The notes beneath the pieces were generated by a model that saw only the letters and a program-made list of their open reading frames with translations, did not search any database and was not told where the DNA came from. From NCBI GenBank assembly GCA_018648225.1, contig JABGRQ010000121.1, positions 1 through 47,497 of the forward strand: a stretch of 47,497 bases of DNA, in the 5' to 3' direction. The DNA comes from Chloroflexota bacterium. GTDB lineage: Bacteria > Chloroflexota > Anaerolineae > Anaerolineales > UBA11858. The position numbers and the translations under genes are program-made. This document shows positions 1-8,661 of this stretch, in pieces (within the stretch, counting starts at the first letter, position 1; each line of letters begins with the position of its first letter).

Positions 1-358
1 CTAGCGTATCAAGAACCTGTGCGGCTTGCGAACCTATGAGCAGGATTTGCGCATATTTCGCGCTTTGATTTTCCAATTGGACATCATCATTGAAAAAGAT
101 GCGGCTGCGCAGATATTTTTCGGTCACCGGGACTCGCTCGGGGAGGGAGACAATTCCCAAAGATTCGCCTTCCCCAAAGACTCGGAATACATCCAGAATG
201 CGCGCTGTGGGCGATGTCAACACGGTCAGCCGGGCATCATCCGCGCCTAAATTGCGTAAGTCATTGCTCGTTTGGCGTTGTAAAAAATCAACCCGGCTAC
301 TGCCGGAAATCGATAAAAATCCAGCATCGGGGATTGAGTAAAAGAAAAAAGAATTCAT
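1..358 (-). CDS. YgfZ/GcvT-like folate-binding protein, N-terminal part (cut by window edge)
   Basis: The minus strand is open from an ATG at 358 to the window edge (119 codons, no stop). The start MNSFFFYSIPDAGFLSISG is followed by DFLQRQTSNDLRNL (residues about 24-37) and a segment ending ARILDVFRV. These match the amino-terminal folate-binding fold of the YgfZ/GcvT family (CAF17-like), where a D-F-L-Q-x-Q-x-(S/T)-N-D motif and a later G/A-R-I-L-x-x-F-R-V strand are typical. Family members act with folate in iron-sulfur protein maintenance and tRNA modification. An AGG sits about 9 bases before the ATG. The gene lies downstream of ftsH on the same strand but behind its terminator, so it probably has its own promoter. 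The C-terminal signature of the family lies outside the window, so YgfZ cannot be separated from a GcvT-like paralogue. Confidence 0.72.
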   Translation of the reverse strand, partial: MNSFFFYSIPDAGFLSISGSSRVDFLQRQTSNDLRNLGADDARLTVLTSPTARILDVFRVFGEGESLGIVSLPERVPVTEKYLRSRIFFNDDVQLENQSAKYAQILLIGSQAAQVLDTL

Positions 359-402
359 GATATTTTACCTGGAATAAAACAGAATATGCCCCCAAGCCAA
401 AA

Positions 403-431
403 GCCCCGCCCCCAACGATTGAGGGCGGGGC
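403..431 (-). terminator. Rho-independent terminator after ftsH
   Basis: A 9-bp perfect GC stem (GCCCCGCCC at 403-411 with GGGCGGGGC at 423-431) encloses an 11-base loop. On the minus strand it is followed by TTTTGG. It begins 10 bases past the ftsH stop codon, as expected for an intrinsic terminator of that gene. Confidence 0.8.
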
Positions 432-440
432 CATATTTAT

Positions 441-2303
441 TTATGCAGTTTGCGGAACCGGTGTTCCACCGGTTTTTTCCACGGGGGTCGGGAAAATTTC
501 TTCAAACTCTTCTCGACCAATGGTTTCTACTTCCATCAGGCGATCCGCCACCGCGTCCAATTTATCGCGATATTTGAGCAAAATTTGCTTGGCCTGCTCG
601 TAGGCCTCACCCACGGTACGGCGAACTTCCTGATCGATTTTCTCCGCAACAGCCTCAGAGTAATCGCGCTGCTCAGAAATTTCGCGGCCTAAAAAGATGA
701 GTTCTTCTTTCTGCCCATAGACCATTGGGCCGAGGTCGTCACTCATGCCCAGGCGTGTGATCATGGTGCGCGCCATACGAGTGACGCGTTCCAGATCGTT
801 GGATGCGCCCGAAGTAATATCATCGAAGACAATTTCCTCCGCAGCACGCCCGCCTAACAAGCCAACCATACTGGCAAAGAGTTTTTTCTTCGCCATCAGG
901 GTTCGGTCTTCCTCAGGGTATATCAAGGTATAGCCGCCAGCTTGTCCGCGGGCGGTGATCGAAACTTTATGAACCGGATCACCCTCGGGCAAGGCATTGG
1001 TCACCACAGCGTGGCCCGCTTCGTGATAGGCAATAATTCTCTTTTCGCCCTCACTAATCAGGCGGCTCTTGCGCTCCGGCCCGGCGATCACGCGTTCAAT
1101 CGCTTCTTCAAATTCAGACTGACCAATCTCTTTCTTATCACGCCGTGCGGCCAAAATTGCACCTTCATTGACCATGTTTTCAATATCTGCGCCCACAAAA
1201 CCAGGGGTAGCACGCGCCAACACGGTCAGATTAACATCGTTTGCCAAAGGTTTTCCGCGCACGTGAATTTTCAATATCGCCTCACGGCCACGCACATCGG
1301 GCTGGTCTAAAACGACCTGACGGTCAAAACGTCCCGGACGCAGCAGCGCGGGATCAAGCACATCGGGGCGGTTGGTAGCGGCAACGATGATTACATTTGT
1401 ATCCGTATCGAAGCCATCCATCTCGACCAACATCTGATTAAGGGTTTGCTCACGTTCGTCGTGACTGCCACCCAAACCGGCGCCACGCTGCCTGCCGACA
1501 GCATCAATCTCATCCACAAAAACAATACAGGGTGAATGACGTTTGGCCTGCTCGAACAAATCGCGCACGCGGCTGGCTCCCACGCCCACAAACATTTCTA
1601 CAAATTCTGAGCCGGAAATGGAGAAGAATGGCACACCCGCTTCCCCAGAAACGGCCTTCGCCAACAAGGTTTTGCCGGTTCCAGGAGGGCCAACCAACAG
1701 CACACCCTTCGGGATGCGCGCGCCTAAAGCGATGAATTTTTCCGGTTCTTGTAAAAATTCGACTACTTCTTCCAATTCGAACTTGGCTTCTTCCACACCA
1801 GCTACATCGTCAAATGTTACTGTGGGCTGATCGCCAGTAAACATACGCGCTCGCGATTTACCGAATGCCATCGCTGCGTTATTACCACCTTGCGCCTGAC
1901 GGAATATAAACCAGAACATCGCACCCAGCAAAACCACCGGGCCAAGATAACTTAAAATCGTGACAACACCAACCCACTGATTGGGCGGTTCAATTTCGAC
2001 TTTAATATTCTGAGGGTTTAAATCTTCCGCTGTAACACCTAATTCGAGCAATTGCGCTACCAAAGTGGATGCAAGTTCTTTCTGAGCAGTGCCTTCGGTA
2101 CCATCGCTATAAACTACGCGCACTTCTTTATCAGCACCGACCACGCGCGCGACCTCGCCGCGGCGGATCTGCATTGCTAATTCATTAATCGACAAAATTT
2201 CTTGCGATTCGGTGCTTTGTCGATAGTTAAAGAAAAGCAATATGGCAATGCCAATGATGAAAAGGATATATATAAACGAAGATCGGTTTCTTGATGAATC
2301 CAC
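441..2303 (-). CDS. ftsH: ATP-dependent zinc metalloprotease FtsH
   Basis: Membrane-anchored AAA+ protease that degrades membrane and some cytosolic proteins. All family landmarks are present: TM helix 1 near residues 10-26, a periplasmic domain to about 110, TM helix 2 near 112-133, Walker A GPPGTGKT near 205-212, Walker [14 protein letters not shown], an SRH region with two arginines ([10 protein letters not shown]), and the zinc site HEAGH at about 427-431. Length is about 620 residues, normal for the family. The reading frame stays open to a TTG at 2315, but GGAGGT lies 4 bases upstream of the GTG at 2303 and overlaps the TTG codon. The GTG is therefore the better start. An extended -10 promoter lies about 40 bases upstream and a strong terminator follows, so the gene is probably transcribed on its own. 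Confidence 0.96.
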   Translation of the reverse strand: MDSSRNRSSFIYILFIIGIAILLFFNYRQSTESQEILSINELAMQIRRGEVARVVGADKEVRVVYSDGTEGTAQKELASTLVAQLLELGVTAEDLNPQNIKVEIEPPNQWVGVVTILSYLGPVVLLGAMFWFIFRQAQGGNNAAMAFGKSRARMFTGDQPTVTFDDVAGVEEAKFELEEVVEFLQEPEKFIALGARIPKGVLLVGPPGTGKTLLAKAVSGEAGVPFFSISGSEFVEMFVGVGASRVRDLFEQAKRHSPCIVFVDEIDAVGRQRGAGLGGSHDEREQTLNQMLVEMDGFDTDTNVIIVAATNRPDVLDPALLRPGRFDRQVVLDQPDVRGREAILKIHVRGKPLANDVNLTVLARATPGFVGADIENMVNEGAILAARRDKKEIGQSEFEEAIERVIAGPERKSRLISEGEKRIIAYHEAGHAVVTNALPEGDPVHKVSITARGQAGGYTLIYPEEDRTLMAKKKLFASMVGLLGGRAAEEIVFDDITSGASNDLERVTRMARTMITRLGMSDDLGPMVYGQKEELIFLGREISEQRDYSEAVAEKIDQEVRRTVGEAYEQAKQILLKYRDKLDAVADRLMEVETIGREEFEEIFPTPVEKTGGTPVPQTA

Positions 2304-2343
2304 AAATACCTCCAACTGTATAAGCCTAAAAAAAGGCCTACGA

Positions 2344-2352
2344 ATTATACCA
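2344..2352 (-). promoter_or_regulatory. ftsH: Extended -10 promoter element for ftsH
   Basis: On the minus strand the sequence reads TGGTATAAT, a perfect TATAAT hexamer with the TGn extension. It lies about 40 bases upstream of the GTG start. No good -35 hexamer at 16-18 bp spacing is seen, consistent with an extended -10 promoter. Confidence 0.45.
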
Positions 2353-2409
2353 ATCTATCCACCATGCTGGTAGCAATTTAGACCAAAGTACGGGGAAATT
2401 AACGAGCTT

Positions 2410-3627
2410 CTAACGAAGCAATTGCAAACTTTCCATTATTTGCGCCATTTCAGCCGACAAAACACATCGATCAAATTTGGCTTCAATACAGGCGCGCCCC
2501 TTTTCGCCCATGATCTGCCTTTCTCGGCGGTGTCCGGCCAGATAACGAATCCCAGCCGCGAGGGCGTCCGCATCACCGGGCGGCACGAAGATGCCCGCTT
2601 CAGCCTGCTCCACCACAGTCCGCATCACGCCGTCAATCGCTAAAATCACCGGCCGACCGGCCGCCATATAGTCAAACACCTTGTTAGGGTACACCGTCTT
2701 ATACATTTCGATGGGCTTGAGGATCGCAATACAGGCATCCGCCGCGGCCAACGCCCCGCCCATCTCAGTTTTTGCTACCGAGGAAACAAAATGCACATTC
2801 GTCAAGCTCAGGCGCGCGGCATACTCCATCAAAGCGGGTTTCTCTTTGCCATCGCCCAGCAGTACAACGGCTATTTCAAGGGTATCGCGCAATTGTGCAG
2901 CCGCATCGAGCAGCACGACCAAATCATTCGACATACCATGTGCGCCCGCATATAAGGCCACAAACATGCCTTCCAAGCTATGCTGCTGACGGAATTTGTT
3001 CCCATTATCGGCGGGGTTGAACATTTGCGGATCGGCACCGTTAGGAACGAGGGCAATCTCGCGTCCGCCGCGCGCCTGAACATGCTCAATAAATCCGGGG
3101 GAATTGACCAACATCTGGTCGGCGCGGCGATAGAGGAAACGCTCCAGCCACTCGGATGCAATAATCAGGGGGCGATTTTTCAACACGCCAACCGCTACAG
3201 CGAAGGCAGGCCAGAGATCGCGGATTTCAAACAGAAATGGAACCCCTTTGAGCCGAGCCAATAACCAGGCGGTCACACCCTGGAAAATGGGTGGGGAGGT
3301 GCCCCAGACGAGATCTACATCCCGCACGCGCCACCCGGCCAAAAATGACGACACCATAAAGCTGAAGAAACTAAAGACACGATGAACGAAACTTTTGTGG
3401 AGAGCTGAGTAGGTATAAGCACGGATAACCCGAACGCCCAACTCGTCTTCCGCAGAGGCGTTGGTATCAGGCGTTAGGGTTGTGTCCCCAGTAAGATAGC
3501 TGACCGGACTGGCGATCACGGTTACATGATGCCCTGCTTGCACCAGATAGCGCGCAATTTCATGATGGCGGGTTCCGCCGGGCTCGTTGAGGGCGGCAAA
3601 TGCCTGATGGATCAATAATATGTGCAT
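2410..3627 (-). CDS. GT-B glycosyltransferase, family 4-like
   Basis: A 405-residue protein starting MHILLIHQAFAALNEPGGTR, which resembles WbuB-type group 1 (GT4) transferases that move a sugar from a nucleotide donor to a polysaccharide or lipid-linked acceptor. The N-terminal Rossmann domain includes WGTSPPIFQG and a FEIRDLWP segment typical of this subfamily. The C-terminal donor domain contains VPNGADPQMF, LLGDGKEKP and the E-x7-E-type region near YPNKVFDYMAAGRPVI. It overlaps the upstream kinase gene by 16 bases and belongs to the 2.4-8.5 kb minus-strand polysaccharide locus. Donor and acceptor sugars cannot be told from sequence. Confidence 0.88.
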   Translation of the reverse strand: MHILLIHQAFAALNEPGGTRHHEIARYLVQAGHHVTVIASPVSYLTGDTTLTPDTNASAEDELGVRVIRAYTYSALHKSFVHRVFSFFSFMVSSFLAGWRVRDVDLVWGTSPPIFQGVTAWLLARLKGVPFLFEIRDLWPAFAVAVGVLKNRPLIIASEWLERFLYRRADQMLVNSPGFIEHVQARGGREIALVPNGADPQMFNPADNGNKFRQQHSLEGMFVALYAGAHGMSNDLVVLLDAAAQLRDTLEIAVVLLGDGKEKPALMEYAARLSLTNVHFVSSVAKTEMGGALAAADACIAILKPIEMYKTVYPNKVFDYMAAGRPVILAIDGVMRTVVEQAEAGIFVPPGDADALAAGIRYLAGHRRERQIMGEKGRACIEAKFDRCVLSAEMAQIMESLQLLR

Positions 3628-4283
3628 AACGGATTTTCAAAATTAGTATTATCCCAAATCACGTCAGCGTGCTGACGCGGTTGGGCTTGCTGAAAATAAC
3701 GTTGCTGGCCGGGAACATAACGCGTTTGATAGCGTTTCAGAAGCGCCGTTTCGCTTTCATCAGCTCCGTTGCGCAGATCACGCTGCACGGCGCGGGGAAC
3801 CGACACCTGAAAATCTACCTCTACAAAGATACGAAAATCCCAATAGACCACCAGTTCCGGTCGCAGCAGAAAAACACCATCGCATAATAATACCGCATTG
3901 ACGGGCGCTGTGCGCGATGGTTCGACGAGGGCGGCATTTTCCCGGAAATCAAATTTGCAGGTTTGATAGATTCGATTCCCCTCCGGGCCGAGGGGTTGTA
4001 ACAAGCAATCCACCAGCGCCTGATTGTCGAAAGAGTCCTGATAATAGCCTGCGGGCGAATCAATGCCTTGACGATAGCGGTACTCACGCGGGTAATGAAA
4101 CCGGTCAATGGAGGCGCGGATTACCGGCCGGGAAGGCGCAATCAACGGAATCAACTCATCAGCCAGAAACGTCTTGCCCGCGCCATCTACGCCATCAATG
4201 GCAACCCGCAGGGGGCGCGTTGTTCTTTGAGCCAGAATGGATTCGGCTAATCGCTCAAGGGCCTGTCGCCGGTTACTCATCAT
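3612..4283 (-). CDS. Uridine-kinase-like P-loop kinase
   Basis: A 223-residue P-loop NTPase of the uridine kinase/phosphoribulokinase group. The Walker A motif GVDGAGKT is at residues 31-38, followed by LADEL and by SIDRFHYPREYRYRQG, the substrate-side region with the D-x-F-H/Y-x-P pattern of uridine kinases. A typical udk is about 210 residues, so length fits. The start ATG overlaps the heparinase-like stop codon (ATGA) and the 3' end overlaps the glycosyltransferase by 16 bases, so translation is coupled. Substrate is uncertain: it could be a true uridine kinase or a sugar or other small-molecule kinase serving the polysaccharide locus. Confidence 0.75.
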   Translation of the reverse strand: MMSNRRQALERLAESILAQRTTRPLRVAIDGVDGAGKTFLADELIPLIAPSRPVIRASIDRFHYPREYRYRQGIDSPAGYYQDSFDNQALVDCLLQPLGPEGNRIYQTCKFDFRENAALVEPSRTAPVNAVLLCDGVFLLRPELVVYWDFRIFVEVDFQVSVPRAVQRDLRNGADESETALLKRYQTRYVPGQQRYFQQAQPRQHADVIWDNTNFENPLCTYY

Positions 4284-6289
4284 GATTCATCCGGAAAGCG
4301 CCATTCACTAATAAATATAAACGGCAAAGCCGCATCGGCTTGAACACTCCACGAAAGTGCGGGAATTTTTTGGGCATAAGTTGGGGAAACCCAGCCCATA
4401 TACGGCGCGACTTCACCATCTCCGGTGAGCAATTCTCCCGCGCGGGCAAGTTGAAAGTTGAAAGTTGAAGGTTGAAGATCGTTCTCCACAGTAACCTGAA
4501 GAGTAATCCAGCCGTGGGGTGATTGGAGTTTCAGTTTCAGGTTCTCGCCATCAAGTTTCCACGCCCAATCGGGCAACAACCAATGCAAGCGCGCTAGAAC
4601 AGAAGACGATGGACGAAAAACTGGGATGAGTTCGTCGGCTACAGTCCAACCCGAATCGGCATGGACAGTGACTGTGCGACGATGCGTAAGGCCAATTTTG
4701 CGGTAACCGTTATGTTCGGCAATAGCACGATGCCAGGAGCCATCTTCGGCGCATTCAGTAGCGATGATTTTCGCCTGCGCTCGATCAAGGTAAAGGAAAC
4801 GCCCGGCGCGGGTCATTTGCTCAGTGCCATTGATCGTAACCGTGTTGTGAACCTGAGTGCGCGTCAGCGCGTTATCCCAGGGTGGTTCGGCGTTATAGCT
4901 GTATGTGCCTGCATCTTGGGCGATGTTCAGCCCCCGCCACCATAAATCCAGATGCAGTTGGTCGGCGTGACCAGGGCGGCCAGTGAAGTTCGCCGTGCGC
5001 AGGTAGGCCCAGGAGTTTTTCGCTCGCGAAGTGATCGGTTGATGAGGTTGAAGGTTGAAGGTTGAAGGTTCAACATTCAACTTTAAACCATCAACCTGCA
5101 ACCATGCCCCCATTTCATCCCACTCTCCTTGTCCAAAAGCCCGCTCACCCAAAAATGCTTGCGCTGCGGTCTGAAGCGTGGCACGATAATCGTCAAAGGG
5201 CTGCACGGTCAGCGGGAAGATATACGCGCCATCATTGGGGCCGAGGTTGGGAACACGACCAGTTTCGGGATCGATGAGGGCCAAAAGCCAGCGGGTAGCG
5301 AGTTGCAGATGAGGGGTTACAGATTCAAGGTTGAAGGTTAAAGGTTTACTTATTCGCCGCTCGCCGCTCGCCATTCGTTGGATCGCATTCACCCAGAGAG
5401 CCAGTTGCAGCATCAGGCGGTGATAATTGGCGCTATGCTGGCTATACGCACCATGGCGATCGATCTGCTGTATCAGGCCACGGTTGAACCACTTCCAGCC
5501 GAGTTTGGCCCAACGGCGCGCCTGCGGATGCTGCGGCAAGCAGGCCGCGGCGGTGATCAACCCGGCGGCTTCACTGAGCAGATGGTTATTGTTTTGGGCG
5601 CGGGCATACAGCAAGGATAGTGGAATACGAAGCGCGTGTTGGGCAATCGCGGCGACAAGTTGTGAATGGCGAATGGCGATTGAGTGATGAGAGGCTGAAA
5701 ATATCTGCCCGGCGAAGGCAAAGGCCAAAAGACGCAGGGCAACTTCCTGGGCGGATGCCCAATTAGGGCCGCGATTGGCCGGGTTGGCTGCCTGGAATTC
5801 TTCGAAATATGTCCAAAAAGCTGCGGGGTAACGCTCATCCCCGCTGAGGTAATAGGCGCGCCCTAACGTGAAAGCCCAACCAAAACGGGCTGGCTCCCAG
5901 ATGAATTTGGGATCCTCTACTCCCCAAGGTTGATGCCCAGATTCGTAGTCTGTCCAATGAGAAAGCGCTCCGGGGGGAGTCAGCTCTATGGGCGCAGGCA
6001 CCACGCCAAAGCGCCGGAAGTGACCCTCTACGATTTGATCAGCTTCAGCCAAAAGGTGCGCGATTTCCTCATTCCCCAATAACCGCATCAACTCATCTTT
6101 GTCTGGCAAGGACAAGATAGGATGGAGAACAAAAGACAGAGAACCGATTGTTTTGCCTGCCGGTCTTCGGTTTCCTATCTTCCAGTGTAAATAACCGGAA
6201 CGCAGCAAAATTTGATAGGCGGCGTACAAACCCACCTGTCGAAACCCCAACTCGCGCAGGGCTTTCGCGATCAGGGGCAGTCGGGGCAT
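4280..6289 (-). CDS. Heparinase II/III-like / alginate lyase-type protein
   Basis: A 669-residue protein with the two-part architecture of heparinase II/III-like proteins: an N-terminal alpha/alpha-toroid region (about 90-390; note NNNHLLSEAAGLI and GAYSQHSANYHRLMLQ) and a C-terminal beta-sandwich lyase-like domain (about 430-640; note GHADQLHLDLWWRG and AQDAGTYSYN). Such proteins act on uronic-acid polysaccharides and often sit beside a bi-domain oxidoreductase and GT4 transferases, as here. There is no clear signal peptide. The start ATG at 6289 has GAGGT 4 bases upstream and overlaps the end of the upstream gene by 19 bases. Unusually, three clusters of a heptanucleotide repeat lie inside the gene (4450-4478, 5046-5089, 5324-5346) and are translated as peptides such as VEPSTFNLQPHQP, at points where loops would be expected. 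Confidence 0.85.
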   Translation of the reverse strand: MPRLPLIAKALRELGFRQVGLYAAYQILLRSGYLHWKIGNRRPAGKTIGSLSFVLHPILSLPDKDELMRLLGNEEIAHLLAEADQIVEGHFRRFGVVPAPIELTPPGALSHWTDYESGHQPWGVEDPKFIWEPARFGWAFTLGRAYYLSGDERYPAAFWTYFEEFQAANPANRGPNWASAQEVALRLLAFAFAGQIFSASHHSIAIRHSQLVAAIAQHALRIPLSLLYARAQNNNHLLSEAAGLITAAACLPQHPQARRWAKLGWKWFNRGLIQQIDRHGAYSQHSANYHRLMLQLALWVNAIQRMASGERRISKPLTFNLESVTPHLQLATRWLLALIDPETGRVPNLGPNDGAYIFPLTVQPFDDYRATLQTAAQAFLGERAFGQGEWDEMGAWLQVDGLKLNVEPSTFNLQPHQPITSRAKNSWAYLRTANFTGRPGHADQLHLDLWWRGLNIAQDAGTYSYNAEPPWDNALTRTQVHNTVTINGTEQMTRAGRFLYLDRAQAKIIATECAEDGSWHRAIAEHNGYRKIGLTHRRTVTVHADSGWTVADELIPVFRPSSSVLARLHWLLPDWAWKLDGENLKLKLQSPHGWITLQVTVENDLQPSTFNFQLARAGELLTGDGEVAPYMGWVSPTYAQKIPALSWSVQADAALPFIFISEWRFPDES
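4450..4478. repeat. Heptanucleotide repeat (GTTGAAR)4 inside heparinase-like gene
   Basis: Four tandem copies of GTTGAAA/G. On the coding (minus) strand they read as TTCAACC/TTCAACT units and are translated as LQPSTFNFQL. Seven-base units return to frame every three copies. Confidence 0.8.
5046..5089. repeat. Heptanucleotide repeat with inverted end inside heparinase-like gene
   Basis: Three GGTTGAA units in a row run into GGTTCAACATTCAAC, so the 3' part is an inverted copy that could fold back on the first. It is translated on the minus strand as part of VEPSTFNLQPHQP. It separates the two structural domains of the host protein. Confidence 0.8.
5324..5346. repeat. Short heptanucleotide repeat inside heparinase-like gene
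   Basis: TTCAAGGTTGAAGGTTAAAGG is a degenerate two-to-three-unit copy of the GGTTGAA repeat, translated as part of KPLTFNLES on the minus strand. Confidence 0.65.
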
Positions 6290-8478
6290 TCGACCTCACT
6301 GCCAATTTCGATGGTTTTACGCGTGCGTAACGCCATAACCGCGGCGAAGGTGGCTTCGGTGACGCCAAAGATTTGTTCGTATGGGATGGGAGGCGGACCG
6401 CTCTGCGTAATTGCATGACTGAAGGCTTCCCAGATAGCACGGTGACCTTTATCTTGACGGAAGCGCGAACGTACCAGTTTGCGCGAGCCATTTTGCACCA
6501 TCTCTAGCGCACGGAAATCATCCAACACGGCGACACGCCCGCTAGCAAAGACTTCGACACGTTCTTTTGGAAACGCTTTATCCCCGTTTGCCAGATAGGT
6601 AAGTGTACCCAGTGAACCGTCCGGGAAGGTGTAGGTGATGACAATATTATCTTCAAGGTAGCGACCATCTTCAGGAATGGTGTGCGCGGTCACCGAGACC
6701 GGGGTTTGACCCACCAGAAAAATAAGAAAATCGACAAAGTGACAGCCTTCGCCAATAATGCGTCCGCCGCCTTCAGCCGGATCGTGCAGCCAGTGCGTTA
6801 GTGGAATATACCCGGCATTGACGCGGTAATGCGCCACGAGCGGCTCTTTGCGGTCTGCAATAAATGCGGCAAGCTGCTGTGCCAGCGGCGCAAATCGTCG
6901 ATTATACCCAGCCGTCAGTAACGTATTTTCGGTTTTGACTAATTGTGCTTTGATCGCGGATAACTGCTCGCGATTGATGGCTAATGGCTTTTCAACAAAG
7001 ACGTGTTTGCCCGCTTGTAGCGCGGCGATGACCTGATCGGCATGGAGATGGTGCCGGGTAAGGATGGCAACCGTATTGATATCGGGATCGTTGAGAATGC
7101 GGGTTTCATCATCGGTAGCGTAATTGAAATTAAATTTTCGGGCGGCGTGATGGGCGCTCAAACCCGAACCCGAAACAATGCCAACAAGATTCATGCCGGA
7201 AATTTTCTTAACCGCCGGGAGCATAACAGCACTGGCAAAATTACCCGCGCCAAAAACACCCAGGTTACACGATGAGAGTCGAGAATTGAAGGTTGAAGAT
7301 TGAAGGTTCACAGGCGCTTCGTTGGCAACCTTAAACTTGAAACCTTCAACGCCTACATCATCTTGCGGATAGGTCAGCAAAACACCCAGAAAATTCTCTT
7401 CTCTTTTCCCAGTAATCAACTCGTAGGCTTCGGGCGCGTCTTCAATCGAAAATCTGTGCGTCACCAGCGGTTTTACCTGCAAGCGGTCTTCAGCCAGCAA
7501 ATCAACAAAGGCTTCCAGATTACGGCCTTCGGTCCAGCGCACATAGCCGATGGGGTAATCGCAGCCCTTCTCTTCATATTTGGCATCATAACGCCCAGGA
7601 CCGTAAGAACGCGAATTGATAAAGCTCAATTCCTTTTCAAAATACAGCTTGCGGGGAATATTCAATCCTACTGCGCCAATCGCCACCACGTTAGCTCGGT
7701 CACGAGCCAACTCACCAGCCAAATTAACGGGATCATCTGAAGATGTATCAGCGCAGATTAACGCTGCATCGCAGCCATGACCGCGGGAGCATTTGCGCGC
7801 CGTCTCTACCGCCTGATCGCGCAGTACAGCTTCAAACCCCATGCTTTCCGCCAACGCCACACGGCGCGGGTCGAGATCGATCCCCAATACTTTGCAGCCC
7901 GCCGCGGAGGCAATCCCGGCTGCCAATAATCCCAAAATTCCCAGGCCAATCACAGCCACACGCTCCCCAAGTTGACTCTCCGAGAGGCGGAAACCATGCA
8001 AAGCAATTGCGCCCAAGGTGGCAAACGCCGCGGTTTCGAAATCGACATGATCGGGCAAATGCGTGAGTAGGTTTTTCGGCACAACCGCATACTCCGCGTG
8101 GACGGCATATCCGCCACCCGCACAGGCCACGCGATCGCCCACCTTAAAACCTTGCAAATCTTCCCCAACGGAAATGATCGTCCCTGCCGAAGAATAGCCC
8201 AAAGGCATTGGTTGATCGAGACGATTAAAAGTCGCATCCACCGTTGTCAGCACGCCCTCCCGGCGTGCTTTGTCGATGATCTGGCGCACCAAATCGGGCC
8301 GTGAACGAGCTTTGCCCACCAGATTTTTCTCGGCGAACTCAACAACCATGCGCTCAGTTCCAGCCGAGACCAGCGAAGCCGCCGTGCGCACGAGCGCAGT
8401 CCCTTGCTTGCAAGTAGGCGGCGGCACATCGGCAACAGAAGTTTCACCCGTGCGAAGATTTTGCAATAATTGTTTCAT
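6271..8478 (-). CDS. Bi-domain oxidoreductase (zinc-less ADH-like domain + Gfo/Idh/MocA domain)
   Basis: A 735-residue fusion. Residues 1-350 form a medium-chain dehydrogenase-like domain (LGYSSAGTIISVGEDLQGF, Rossmann VIGLGILGLLAAGIASAAG near 175-193). Residues about 410-735 form a Gfo/Idh/MocA oxidoreductase with NAD-binding LGVFGAGNFASAVMLP and the hallmark HVFVEKPLAI. Proteins of this type are found in exopolysaccharide loci next to heparinase-like proteins and are thought to oxidise or epimerise nucleotide sugars; the substrate is unknown. The linker between domains (about 375-408) is partly encoded by an inverted copy of the heptanucleotide repeat. The start has GGGAG about 4 bases upstream. 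First gene of the overlapping locus that runs down to 2410. Confidence 0.9.
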   Translation of the reverse strand: MKQLLQNLRTGETSVADVPPPTCKQGTALVRTAASLVSAGTERMVVEFAEKNLVGKARSRPDLVRQIIDKARREGVLTTVDATFNRLDQPMPLGYSSAGTIISVGEDLQGFKVGDRVACAGGGYAVHAEYAVVPKNLLTHLPDHVDFETAAFATLGAIALHGFRLSESQLGERVAVIGLGILGLLAAGIASAAGCKVLGIDLDPRRVALAESMGFEAVLRDQAVETARKCSRGHGCDAALICADTSSDDPVNLAGELARDRANVVAIGAVGLNIPRKLYFEKELSFINSRSYGPGRYDAKYEEKGCDYPIGYVRWTEGRNLEAFVDLLAEDRLQVKPLVTHRFSIEDAPEAYELITGKREENFLGVLLTYPQDDVGVEGFKFKVANEAPVNLQSSTFNSRLSSCNLGVFGAGNFASAVMLPAVKKISGMNLVGIVSGSGLSAHHAARKFNFNYATDDETRILNDPDINTVAILTRHHLHADQVIAALQAGKHVFVEKPLAINREQLSAIKAQLVKTENTLLTAGYNRRFAPLAQQLAAFIADRKEPLVAHYRVNAGYIPLTHWLHDPAEGGGRIIGEGCHFVDFLIFLVGQTPVSVTAHTIPEDGRYLEDNIVITYTFPDGSLGTLTYLANGDKAFPKERVEVFASGRVAVLDDFRALEMVQNGSRKLVRSRFRQDKGHRAIWEAFSHAITQSGPPPIPYEQIFGVTEATFAAVMALRTRKTIEIGSEVECPDCP
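7284..7350. repeat. Inverted heptanucleotide repeat in the domain linker of the bi-domain oxidoreductase
   Basis: ATTGAAGGTTGAAGATTGAA at 7284-7303 is followed, after about 25 bases, by AACCTTAAACTTGAAACC and TTCAAC, an approximate inverted copy. The pair is translated as linker (for example NLQSSTFNSRL) between the two enzyme domains. Confidence 0.7.
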
Positions 8479-8621
8479 AGAGCTCCCAGCATTCGTTTTA
8501 GGTCGTTTTGATGTCTCAGGCCTATGCCCTTGAAGAGAGATTTCCCAGTATACCGCGACTTACACCATCAGGGTACACCAGGGGAAATTTGTACTTTTTT
8601 ATAACCGCTACCTACGCCCTA

Positions 8622-8630
8622 TGATATAAT
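8622..8630 (+). promoter_or_regulatory. Extended -10 promoter of the M29 aminopeptidase
   Basis: TGATATAAT: a perfect -10 hexamer at 8625-8630 with the TGn extension. The predicted transcript would start near 8637, leaving a leader of about 25 bases containing the AGGAG ribosome site. This also argues against an upstream TTG at 8632 as the start codon. Confidence 0.5.
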
Positions 8631-8661
8631 TTTGCACGCTAAATCGAGTCAGGAGCATCAC

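Noticed and set aside
4450-5346. Heptanucleotide repeats as a possible CRISPR array
   Set aside because: Units are 7 bases, tandem and inside an open coding frame, with no unique spacers and no cas genes nearby.
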